Of a stretch of 64,000 nt of DNA, positions 1 to 7,632 are shown in pieces. A program made the position numbers and the translations under genes. The notes beneath the pieces are model-generated. The model saw only the letters and a list, made by a program, of their open reading frames with translations, made no database searches and was not told the origin of the DNA. Positions within the stretch are counted from its first letter, which is position 1. The number at the start of each line of letters is the position of its first letter. The DNA is from RYN-230 sp963718305 (GTDB lineage Bacteria; Actinomycetota; Actinomycetes; Streptosporangiales; Streptosporangiaceae), in contig CAVQZG010000018.1 of the NCBI GenBank assembly GCA_963718305.1, forward strand, positions 310,001-374,000, in the 5' to 3' direction.

Positions 1-660
1 GCTGGTCATGGTCGCGGTCTGGTCCAGGCCCAGGCGTGGCAGCCGGACCTCCTCGGCCAGCCGCTGGGCCAGCAACCGGGCCCGCAGGTCACGCAGGGGC
101 AGGCTGGGATAGAGCTCGTCGCTGCGGTACGCGCCCGCGATCAGCATCGGCCGGTTCGCGATCCGGCCGGCCAGGTGGCCAAGTACGTCGAGGCTGAGCT
201 CGTCGGCCCAGTGCAGATCCTCCAGGATGATCAGCACCGGGGGGGCAGGTTCGGCGGTGACGAGCAGGTCGGCCAGATCCTGCACCAGCAGGCGGCGCCG
301 GTGATGCGCGTCACCAGCGTCGGCCGGGATGGCGCGAATCCGCGAGGTAATGCTCTGCCCCAGATCGCTCAGGACCGGCACCGGCGCGGACAGCAGATCG
401 CTGGCCAGGTCGAGCAGCAGGCCGCCGAGAGACTGCACGTCACCGGGGAAAGCCGCGGCCCGGGCGACGCCGAAGCTGCTGGCCTGGGCGCGCCGGGTGA
501 TGGAGCCGAGCAGCCGTGTCTTGCCGATGCCCGCTTCGCCGGCCACGAGCAGCACCCGGCCCGCGCCCGCCGCGGCGTCGGCGAGACGGCTCTCCATCAG
601 GGTGAGGAAAGCGTCCCGGCCGACCAGAACGGGTGACTGGATGACCCCCTGGACCGGCAC
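1..660 (-). CDS. AAA-ATPase/LuxR-type regulator, N-terminal part (runs off left edge)
   Basis: Only the first 220 codons are in the window; the 3' end lies left of base 1. A Walker A motif (GEAGIGKT, about residues 41-48) and a Walker B followed by the typical LEDLHWAD (about 143-153) identify the STAND/AAA ATPase domain of large LuxR- or AfsR/SARP-like regulators. The GTG start is set by GGAGG seven bases upstream. Family members usually exceed 900 residues and end in a LuxR helix-turn-helix, which cannot be seen here. It is transcribed divergently from the DUF4242 gene. Family assignment is firm for the ATPase and inferred for the DNA-binding end. Confidence 0.85.
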   Translation of the reverse strand, partial: MPVQGVIQSPVLVGRDAFLTLMESRLADAAAGAGRVLLVAGEAGIGKTRLLGSITRRAQASSFGVARAAAFPGDVQSLGGLLLDLASDLLSAPVPVLSDLGQSITSRIRAIPADAGDAHHRRRLLVQDLADLLVTAEPAPPVLIILEDLHWADELSLDVLGHLAGRIANRPMLIAGAYRSDELYPSLPLRDLRARLLAQRLAEEVRLPRLGLDQTATMTS

Positions 661-784
661 TGTGCCACCTCCCCCTTAGCAGTAAGTACCCCTTTGCCGC
701 CGATTAGGGCAACTGCCCGATGAAACGCAGCGTGCGCGGAACGAGGCTGAAGTCATGCCGATCGCTGACTGTGAGGAGCCTGAC

Positions 785-1111
785 GTGACGAAGTTCATGG
801 ATATCCATAACGGCTTTATCGGCGTGACCGAGCTCCAGCTCCGCGAGGCGGTCGGGCGCGATCTGGCGGCCCAGGCCGCTGAGGGCGTGCACTTCGAGCA
901 CGCGTGGCTGGATGCCGAGTCAGGCACGGTGTTCTGCCTGTCATCCGGGCCATCCAAAGCGGCGGTACGCCGGGTCCACGACCAGGCCGGGCACCCGACA
1001 CAGGAAATCTACGAGCTTTCGGTCGAGGTCGAGGAGCCATCCCCGGCAGTGCAGCCGGACCTGGCCGAAGTGGCCGTGAGCTGGCCAGATACGAGGGAGC
1101 AAAGTCCATGA
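785..1111 (+). CDS. DUF4242 (SCO4226-like) small protein
   Basis: This 108-residue protein matches the DUF4242 pattern: an N-terminal KFMDIHNG segment, then HFEHAWLDAESGTVFCL and a conserved RVHDQAGHPTQEIYEL end. The Streptomyces relative SCO4226 is a nickel-binding ferredoxin-fold protein, but the cellular role of the family is unclear. The GTG at 785 has GAGGAG six bases upstream and begins exactly where homologues begin. An ATG at 755 with its own GAGG is a possible longer start (118 residues). Its stop overlaps the start of the acetyltransferase gene, so the two are translationally coupled. Confidence 0.8.
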   Translation: MTKFMDIHNGFIGVTELQLREAVGRDLAAQAAEGVHFEHAWLDAESGTVFCLSSGPSKAAVRRVHDQAGHPTQEIYELSVEVEEPSPAVQPDLAEVAVSWPDTREQSP

Positions 1112-1776
1112 TGATCAATCACCACGTCCAGGCCGCCCTGGCCCGGGACCGGCAGGCCACCCTGCGGGCCGAGGCGGCGTCCGCCCGCCTGGCCAGGCGG
1201 GCCCGGCCGCGCCGGGCTGCCTCCGGGCCAGCGGGTACGCAGGCCGTACTGCGTGACGGGTCGCGCGTGCTGATCCGGCCGGTGCAAAGCGCGGACGCTC
1301 CGCTCCTGGCGGACGGGTTCGCCCGGCTGAGCGCCACCTCCCGCTGGATGCGGTTCCTGACCCCGAAAAAGGAACTGTCGCCCGCGGAGTTGCGCTTCCT
1401 CACCGACCTTGACCACCACGACCATGAGGCGCTCGGCGCACTGGATCACCGGGAAGGGCGCGGAGTGGGTGTCGCCCGGTACGTCCGGCAGGCCGATGAC
1501 CCATGGAGCGCCGATGTCGCCGTCACGATCATCGACGAGTGGCAAGGCCGGGGCCTGGGCACCGAACTGCTAGCCCGGCTGTCAGATCGGGCCCGCGAGG
1601 AGAACATCCAGCGCTTCACCGCACTGGTCGCGGCCGAGAACGTGGCGGTCGCCGGGCTACTGCGCAACGCCTGCGCCAGGCTGGTCGGCCGCGAGTCCAA
1701 CACCCTGGAGTACGAGATCAGCCTGGTACCCGCCGCAGACCAGGCGCGGGCCCCGGGTGCCCTGCTGGCGAGATGA
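1108..1776 (+). CDS. GNAT-family N-acetyltransferase
   Basis: This 222-residue protein has a GNAT domain after a basic N-terminal tail of about 45 residues. The acetyl-CoA-binding motif A is visible as DEWQGRGLGTELL, followed by an AARENVAVAGLLRN-like motif B. The substrate is unknown. The ATG overlaps the upstream TGA (ATGA), and its own stop overlaps the next ATG in the same way, so three genes form one coupled unit. A second ATG immediately downstream (1111) is equally possible. Codon usage is ordinary for the window. Confidence 0.85.
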   Translation: MMINHHVQAALARDRQATLRAEAASARLARRARPRRAASGPAGTQAVLRDGSRVLIRPVQSADAPLLADGFARLSATSRWMRFLTPKKELSPAELRFLTDLDHHDHEALGALDHREGRGVGVARYVRQADDPWSADVAVTIIDEWQGRGLGTELLARLSDRAREENIQRFTALVAAENVAVAGLLRNACARLVGRESNTLEYEISLVPAADQARAPGALLAR

Positions 1777-2105
1777 ACGGGGGCAAGCAGGGCACCCGCG
1801 GCCGCGCCGCGCAGGTGCGGGACGCGATTGCGTGCCTGGACGTGCTCGGGACGCAGCTGCGCACCCGCGGCTGGACGGCCTACCTCGTCACGCCATCTGG
1901 GAGGCTCGCGTCCCTGGTCGTGCAAGACCCGCACGAACACACGGTGTGCAGCGACATCATCGCCGCGCCAGGTGGCTCTACGGGAGACTTGTGGTACTGG
2001 TTCAGCTGGGGCGAGAGGATCGCATCCGCCCATACGCCCGGCGCCGCGGCGGATGCGATCATCGCAGCCCGGTCCGCAGGACACCACCCGGGGAGAACGG
2101 CGTGA
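1773..2105 (+). CDS. small protein of unknown function
   Basis: This 110-residue protein begins at an ATG overlapping the stop of the acetyltransferase gene. I do not recognise the family. The middle (LVTPSGRLASLVVQDP, then LWYWFSWGERI) looks like alternating strands of a small alpha/beta fold, and a short helix rich in Ala follows. No signal peptide, membrane segment or metal motif is visible. The tight coupling to the DUF4242 and GNAT genes suggests a shared function, which I cannot name. Confidence 0.65.
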   Translation: MNGGKQGTRGRAAQVRDAIACLDVLGTQLRTRGWTAYLVTPSGRLASLVVQDPHEHTVCSDIIAAPGGSTGDLWYWFSWGERIASAHTPGAAADAIIAARSAGHHPGRTA

Positions 2106-2201
2106 CACCGATCGCGTTCAGCCGCCCGGGCCAGGGTGCCTGGTGCTCTTGCCTGCGCCGGGGCTATCGCGCCAGTCGTGGGACCCGGTGATCCCGGCCG
2201 C

Positions 2202-3059
2202 CTAATCCGCGGGCAGATCCACCACGCCGTGGGCGACCGGGGCCACTGGCCCACCCACCCACAGGCCGCCCTGGCTATCGGGGGTCACCGCGATCATGCT
2301 CGGCCTGCCGAGGAACCGTCCCTGGTTGATGACGATCGTTTCGCCGGGTGCGGCCAGCCCATGGGCAGCGAGCCAGGCGGCTGCCGGGCCGGCCGCACTC
2401 CCGGTCGCGACATCCTCGACGGCCCCCGCGTTGTCCCAGCTCCGCCCCTCGCGCTTGGCTGGATCGAACACGTAGACGAACTTCGCCCCCACGCTCGCCA
2501 GCCGCTCCTCAAAGTCCGCGACCGTGATGTGTGCCCGGTCCAGGCCGCTAGCCAGGGGGACGATCAGATACGGCAAGCCGGTGGACACGACTTGCATGGG
2601 CAGCCGGTGCAGATCATCCGGGCTGAGCCCGAGCGCGCCCGCGAAGCGGGCCGCGGCCTGCCCGGTGAGCGGCGAATCCAGGGCGGGGGAGCCCTGGTTC
2701 ATCTCCGCCTCGTAGTAGCCCCGGGCCGGCCGGCTGCGCACGGTGATGTCGCGACCCGCGATCACGAAGACCCATGATCGTGCGGGCTCAGCAGCGGCGT
2801 AGCGCTCGTGCAGCGCCGCCGCCGCGCCGATGACCGGGTGCCCCGCGAACGGCAGCTCTTCCTCGGCCGTGAAGATCCTCGCTGCTACCCGGCCGGCCTC
2901 CGGCTGGAACTCGGCGATGATCAGCTCGAACTGCCGCATCTCCGCGGTGACCGAGATCAGCGCCTCAGCCCGGACCTCTCCCGGGCTGCCGAATAGCACG
3001 ATCAATCCATTGCCGGTGAAGGGCACCTCAGTAAACACATCCACATGGCGGAACTCCAA
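2202..3059 (-). CDS. PhzF-family isomerase/epimerase-like protein
   Basis: This 285-residue protein has the usual size of PhzF-fold enzymes, with the family start MEFRHVDVFTEVPFTGNGL and the signature ELPFAGHPVIGAAAAL around residues 68-83. A GSAAGPAAAWLAAHG segment in the second half matches the duplicated diaminopimelate-epimerase-like fold. PhzF itself isomerises a phenazine precursor, but most homologues have no assigned substrate and no phenazine genes lie nearby. It stands alone, transcribed divergently from the PLP decarboxylase gene. Confidence 0.88.
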   Translation of the reverse strand: MEFRHVDVFTEVPFTGNGLIVLFGSPGEVRAEALISVTAEMRQFELIIAEFQPEAGRVAARIFTAEEELPFAGHPVIGAAAALHERYAAAEPARSWVFVIAGRDITVRSRPARGYYEAEMNQGSPALDSPLTGQAAARFAGALGLSPDDLHRLPMQVVSTGLPYLIVPLASGLDRAHITVADFEERLASVGAKFVYVFDPAKREGRSWDNAGAVEDVATGSAAGPAAAWLAAHGLAAPGETIVINQGRFLGRPSMIAVTPDSQGGLWVGGPVAPVAHGVVDLPAD

Positions 3060-3185
3060 GGCTGGGCCCCCGGTGGCGTTAGGGAAAAGAAGCCGGCTGA
3101 TTCTGCGGGCTATGGTAACCGCGCCGCGAACGCTGCCCGAACGCTGTGGTTCTTACCTTGAGCGTGACCTGCCAGAGGAGAATCA

Positions 3186-4601
3186 ATGCACCGCTCAGAT
3201 TGGAAGTCGGTCCTGGATGCGGCCGGAGCCGCGGCCCTGGACCACCTGGAGTCGCTGCCCCAGCGCCGCGTCTACCCGGAGGGTGACCACGAGGCGATAC
3301 GCGCGGCCCTGGACCACCCGCCTGCCGAAACGGGTCTCGATCCAGCGCAGGTCGTCGCAGAGCTAGCCGGCGATCTCGGCCCGTACATCACCGCGCACGC
3401 CAGCGGCCGGTTCTTTGGCTTCGTCATCGGCGGCCTGCATCCGGCCTCGTGGGGCGCCGAGATCCTGGTCTCCACCTGGGACCAGAATGCCGCCCTGTTC
3501 CCGCCGACACCAGGCGTCGCCGTGGCCGAGGAACTGGCGGCCCAGTGGCTCGTCGAGCTGCTCAGGCTGCCGCCGGAAAGCTCGGTCGGCCTGGTCACCG
3601 GAGGGCAGATGGCCACCTTTACCTGCCTGGCCGCCGCCCGCCACGAGGTATTGCGCGCGGTGGGCTGGGACGTGGAGGCAGACGGCCTGCTCGGCGCGCC
3701 GCCGATCACGGTCGCGGTGAAGGAGGGCGGGCACTCCACCGTGCTCCGGGCCCTGCGCTTCCTGGGACTGGGCGAGCGCGCCGTGGTGGCGGTGCCCTGC
3801 GACGATCAGGACAACGTCCGCCCCGACGCCCTCGAGCGGGTACTCCGCTCGGTTCGCGGCCCGACGATCGTGACCGTGGAATGCGGAAACGTCAACACCG
3901 GTGGCTTCGATGACTTCGCCGCGGTGGCCGATATCGCTGATGCCCACCGGGCGGCCGGCCATCCCACCTGGGTGCACGTGGACGGCGCGGTGATGCTGCT
4001 GGCCGCCGCTTCTGCGGCCATGGCCGCGCGGGTCCGGGGCCTCGACCGGCTGGACTCGTGGTCGACCGATGGGCACAAGTTGCTCAACCTGGCCTACGAC
4101 TGCGGCATCGCGATCTGCCGGCATCCCTCGGCCCACCGCGCGGCCATGAGCGTGCAGGCGAGCTACCTCGAACAGGGGACGGGGGCCCGCGATCCGATGG
4201 ACTGGGTTCCTGAGTTCTCCCGCCGGGCGCGCGGCCTCGGCGTCTACGCCACGCTCCGGTCACTCGGCCGCGAGGGCGTGGCCGATCTCGTCGAGCGGAC
4301 CGCGCGACTAGCCCGCCGCTTCGCCGCCGCGCTGGCCGCCAGCGGCCGGGCCGTCATCGTCAATGAGGTCGTGTCCAACCAGGTGCTCGTCCGCTGGCTC
4401 GCCCCGGATGGCGATCATGGGCGGCTCGCCGAGACCGTCATGGCTGGAGTACGCGCTGAAGGCGTCGCCTTCTTCAGCGGAACCACCTACCACGGCGAAC
4501 GCCTCATGCGTATCTCGGTCTCGGATTGGGCCACCGACGAAGACGACGTCAACCTGGCGGTTGAAGCGCTTCTCCGCCACGCCGCCCACGCCACTGAGTA
4601 G
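3186..4601 (+). CDS. pyridoxal-phosphate-dependent group II decarboxylase
   Basis: This 471-residue fold-type-I PLP enzyme resembles aromatic-L-amino-acid or glutamate decarboxylases. The cofactor aspartate is seen in VHVDGA (Asp266) and the Schiff-base lysine in STDGHKLLN (Lys298). An N-terminal SGRFFGFVIGG segment is typical of substrate binding in this group. An AGAGGAG ribosome site precedes the ATG. It is monocistronic, between PhzF and a convergent SDR gene. The amine product and whether it truly decarboxylates or transaminates cannot be read from sequence. Confidence 0.88.
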   Translation: MHRSDWKSVLDAAGAAALDHLESLPQRRVYPEGDHEAIRAALDHPPAETGLDPAQVVAELAGDLGPYITAHASGRFFGFVIGGLHPASWGAEILVSTWDQNAALFPPTPGVAVAEELAAQWLVELLRLPPESSVGLVTGGQMATFTCLAAARHEVLRAVGWDVEADGLLGAPPITVAVKEGGHSTVLRALRFLGLGERAVVAVPCDDQDNVRPDALERVLRSVRGPTIVTVECGNVNTGGFDDFAAVADIADAHRAAGHPTWVHVDGAVMLLAAASAAMAARVRGLDRLDSWSTDGHKLLNLAYDCGIAICRHPSAHRAAMSVQASYLEQGTGARDPMDWVPEFSRRARGLGVYATLRSLGREGVADLVERTARLARRFAAALAASGRAVIVNEVVSNQVLVRWLAPDGDHGRLAETVMAGVRAEGVAFFSGTTYHGERLMRISVSDWATDEDDVNLAVEALLRHAAHATE

Positions 4602-4633
4602 CACCTGGCCGCGGCGCGCTCCGGATCGCGTCC

Positions 4634-5380
4634 TCACCAGACGAACTGCTGCCCACCGTCGATGTCGTACGTCGCGCCGGTCAGCGCCGTGTTGATCATG
4701 ATGTGGACGGCGAGCGCGGCGACGTCGGCGGGACCGACGACGCGGCCGATCGGGAGTGTGGCCCGCAACTCGTTCCGGCGGTCCTCGAGCTGGTCTCCGA
4801 GCAGCGACGCCGACAACGGGGTGTCGACGAAGCCGGCGGCGATGAGGTTGACGCGAACGGGTGCGAGCTCAAGCGCGAGGGCCGCCGTGAACGGGGGCAG
4901 TGCGGCGGTGGCGGCGGAGACGATCCCGAGGCCGTGACCGATGCGCCGGCCGCCGGTGCCGCCCATGAGCAGCAGCGTGCCGCCAGGCCTCATCTTGGGG
5001 GCGGCGTGCCGCGCGACCTCGAGGGCCTGCACCGCGTGGTCGCTGAGCGCCTCGCGTACCTGGTCGGAGTCCATTTCGAGCAGGGCCCCGTAATGCGGGC
5101 GGCCGGCCGTGATCAGCACATGGTCGATCGGCGCCGGGAGGTCCTGGAAGAACCCGGCCACGGCCGCCGCGTCGGTGGCGTCGAAGGCCGCCGTGCTCCG
5201 CGCGCCGACTTCCCCCGCCGCTTGCTTGAGCCGGTCGGGATGGCGTCCGGTGAGGACGACCTCGGCCCCCTCCGCCCGGGCCCGCCGGGCGGTCTCCAGC
5301 CCGATACCGGCGCTGCCGCCGATCAGGACGACGGTCTGTCCAGCCAGTTCCGGTTCGCGCTGGGTAGTTGTGCTGCTCAT
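4634..5380 (-). CDS. SDR-fold protein lacking the catalytic Tyr/Lys
   Basis: This 248-residue protein has a clear Rossmann dinucleotide site (GGSAGIG, residues 21-27) and the SDR C-terminal pattern VRVNLIAAGFVDTPLS and DGGQQ. Where classical SDRs carry Tyr-x-x-x-Lys, this protein has Val154 and Thr158 (GIVSAATAALPPF), so standard SDR catalysis looks impossible. It may bind NAD(P) in a regulatory way or use other residues. Its gene starts 16 bases after the flavin disulfide oxidoreductase gene with its own GGAGG, so the two form an operon. Confidence 0.85.
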   Translation of the reverse strand: MSSTTTQREPELAGQTVVLIGGSAGIGLETARRARAEGAEVVLTGRHPDRLKQAAGEVGARSTAAFDATDAAAVAGFFQDLPAPIDHVLITAGRPHYGALLEMDSDQVREALSDHAVQALEVARHAAPKMRPGGTLLLMGGTGGRRIGHGLGIVSAATAALPPFTAALALELAPVRVNLIAAGFVDTPLSASLLGDQLEDRRNELRATLPIGRVVGPADVAALAVHIMINTALTGATYDIDGGQQFVW

Positions 5381-5396
5381 AATGCCTCCGTCCTGC

Positions 5397-6785
5397 TTAC
5401 GTCGGCATGGGCGCCATCTGGGCGGCCATCGGGCTGGCGGGCCGCGGCATGCCAGCGATCTCCATGCGGAGCGCCTTCACGGCCGCGTCGTAGATACCCG
5501 AGAAGCTCGGGAAGGGCTGGATCGTGTCGCTCAGCACGTCGAGCGGGACCCGGGCCCGGATGGCCAGCGTCGCCTGCTGCAACCACTCACCGGCCTCGGG
5601 TCCGAGCGCATAGGCGCCAGTCAGCCGCTCGCCGTCGCTGAGCAGGGTCAGGAACCCGTTGGATTCGGCGTAGGCGTGGGTGTAGGTGGCGGTTTTCGGC
5701 ACGTCTTTCAGCGGCGTGGTGGCGCTGTACTCCGCCTCGACCGCACCCACCGCCGCGGCCTGCGGATCGGTGTAGGTGACCCGGGGAACGGCTTCGTAGT
5801 TCGCCGGCCGCCCGTCGCCGCGGATGTTCTCCGCGACCACGTCGCCCTCGTACTCGCCGACGTGGGTGAGCGGCCAGATGCCATTGACGTCGCCGATCGC
5901 CCAGAGCCGCTCGCCCGCGCGCAGGTGGTCGTCGACCGGGATCCCGTGGGGGTTGACCTCGATTCCGACCGTCTCGAGGCCGATCCCCTCGACCCGCGGG
6001 CGCCGGCCGGTGGCCACGAGCAGCCGGTCGCCCCGCAGTTCCTTGGCCCCCTCGAACTGCAGGACGTACTCGTCACCCTCGCGCCGCGCGGCGCTGGCGT
6101 GCATGCCGAGCATCAGCTCGATCCCGTCCCGGCGCAGGGCCTCGCTGAGCGCCTGGCCCAGCGGCGCAGGCTCGCGGGGCAGCACGCGGTCGGCGCCCTC
6201 GACGACTACCGCCTCGCCGCCGAGACGCCGCACGACCTGCGCCAGCTCGACACCTGCGGCCCCGCCGCCCAGCACGAGCAGGCGGCGCGGGACAGCCTTC
6301 ATGCTCGTCGCCTCGCGGGTGCCCCAGACGCCCTCGAGCTCACGCAGTCCCGGGACCGGGGGCACGAACGGCGCTGCGCCGGTCGCCACCACGATGTGGT
6401 CCGCGGTATGGCGGACGCCGTCGACTTCGAGCACGCCGGTGCCGGCCAGCCGGCCCGTGCCGCGCAGCAGGTCGATGCCCCGGTCGGCCAGCCAGCGCTG
6501 CTGGCCGGCGTCGGAATACCCCGACACCATGTAGTCCCGCCAGGCCAGCGCGGCCGCCACGTCAACCTGCGCGGTCGCGGCCGCCTCGCGCGCGCCCTGC
6601 ACTGCCTCGCCCGGGCGCAGCAGCGACTTCGACGGGATACACGCCCAGTAGGAGCACTCGCCGCCGACCAGTTCCCGCTCCACGACGGCGACACGCAGGC
6701 CGCGCGCAGCCAGCGCCGCGGCGCAGTGCTCGCCGGGCGCCCCGCCGCCGAAAACGATCACGTCATAGTCGCTGCTCGGGCTCAT
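5397..6785 (-). CDS. dihydrolipoamide dehydrogenase-like flavin disulfide oxidoreductase
   Basis: This 462-residue class I pyridine-nucleotide disulfide oxidoreductase binds FAD through GGGAPG (13-18) and has a redox disulfide Cys44/Cys49 in GGECSYWACIPSK. A second Rossmann motif (LGGGAAGVELAQ) binds NAD(P)H, followed by the family motif near ATGRRPRVEGIGL. The C-terminal His-Pro catalytic dyad of lipoamide dehydrogenase is replaced by QPFPSFSG, so it is probably not the E3 of a 2-oxoacid complex. Start chosen from GGAGG five bases upstream. First gene of an operon with the atypical SDR. Confidence 0.87.
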   Translation of the reverse strand: MSPSSDYDVIVFGGGAPGEHCAAALAARGLRVAVVERELVGGECSYWACIPSKSLLRPGEAVQGAREAAATAQVDVAAALAWRDYMVSGYSDAGQQRWLADRGIDLLRGTGRLAGTGVLEVDGVRHTADHIVVATGAAPFVPPVPGLRELEGVWGTREATSMKAVPRRLLVLGGGAAGVELAQVVRRLGGEAVVVEGADRVLPREPAPLGQALSEALRRDGIELMLGMHASAARREGDEYVLQFEGAKELRGDRLLVATGRRPRVEGIGLETVGIEVNPHGIPVDDHLRAGERLWAIGDVNGIWPLTHVGEYEGDVVAENIRGDGRPANYEAVPRVTYTDPQAAAVGAVEAEYSATTPLKDVPKTATYTHAYAESNGFLTLLSDGERLTGAYALGPEAGEWLQQATLAIRARVPLDVLSDTIQPFPSFSGIYDAAVKALRMEIAGMPRPASPMAAQMAPMPT

Positions 6786-6835
6786 CGTTACCTCCGTCGG
6801 TTGCTGGTTACGCCGCTCACCGCCGGGTGCCGGGG

Positions 6836-7468
6836 TCAGACGACGACGTGCTTGACCTCCGCCATATAACGCCCCGCGGCCGTGGCCGCCGCGTCCGGGG
6901 TGCTCCCGCGCTGGCGGGCATCCATGTAGGCGGCATACCAGTCCCACCAGTCATGCGGTGGGGCTACCGCCTCGAACGAGCCGTGGTGGTCGGCCGTCTC
7001 GTGCAGGAGGTCGGCCAGAGCCCCGACGTCGGTGGGCCATACCCGTCCCGGGAGCCGCTCCGTGACCTCCTGCAGCAGCCAGGTGTTCCCGTCAGGATCC
7101 GCGAACGTCGCAAAGCTCTTGTACGAACCGTGCTCCGGGTCGGGACCGGGCACGCGCCGGTCGGGGTTCTGCCCGGCGCCGTGAAAGACCTCGCTGACCT
7201 CCGCGCCGTGGCTGGTCAGCTCGCCCCGGGCGGCCTCGACGTCCTCGACGACCAGCAGCAGGTTCTGCGCCGAGCCGGGCGCCGCCGTCGTCATCCCGAT
7301 GCCGAAGTGGATGGAGGCGGGCGAGTTCGGCGGAGTGAACTGCACCACCCGGTAGTCCGGGGCGATGGGGAAGTCAGCGTCCAGGCGCCACCCCAGAGCC
7401 TCGTAGAACGCCTTCGCGCGATCGACATCCGCGACCGGCAGCACCACGGCCTCGAGCTTTTCATCCAC
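6836..7468 (-). CDS. VOC/glyoxalase-superfamily protein with C-terminal extension
   Basis: This 210-residue protein begins with a VOC beta-alpha-beta domain (KLEAVVLPVADVDRAKAFYEALGW ... FADPDGNTWLLQEV, residues about 3-140). An extra 65-residue C-terminal segment rich in Trp and His (PPHDWWDWYAAYMDARQRG) follows and appears to be a separate small helical module. The GTG start has GAGGAG upstream. VOC proteins act as glyoxalases, extradiol dioxygenases or resistance proteins; nothing here fixes the substrate. It lies 50 bases downstream of, and on the same strand as, the flavin oxidoreductase gene's upstream side. Confidence 0.82.
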   Translation of the reverse strand: MDEKLEAVVLPVADVDRAKAFYEALGWRLDADFPIAPDYRVVQFTPPNSPASIHFGIGMTTAAPGSAQNLLLVVEDVEAARGELTSHGAEVSEVFHGAGQNPDRRVPGPDPEHGSYKSFATFADPDGNTWLLQEVTERLPGRVWPTDVGALADLLHETADHHGSFEAVAPPHDWWDWYAAYMDARQRGSTPDAAATAAGRYMAEVKHVVV

Positions 7469-7632
7469 GGTCTCGGCTCCTCTTCCCCGTTGCAATTGCA
7501 CTGTCCAGCCGAGCCCGGGCGCCAGGCCCCCGCCCGGCCCGCGAGCATGATTCCCGCTAATAGCGAGCAGGTAACCAGTGATTGCGGACGAATCGGGCGG
7601 CACTACCCCGCCGCGCCAGGCCGTCCGGGGAC

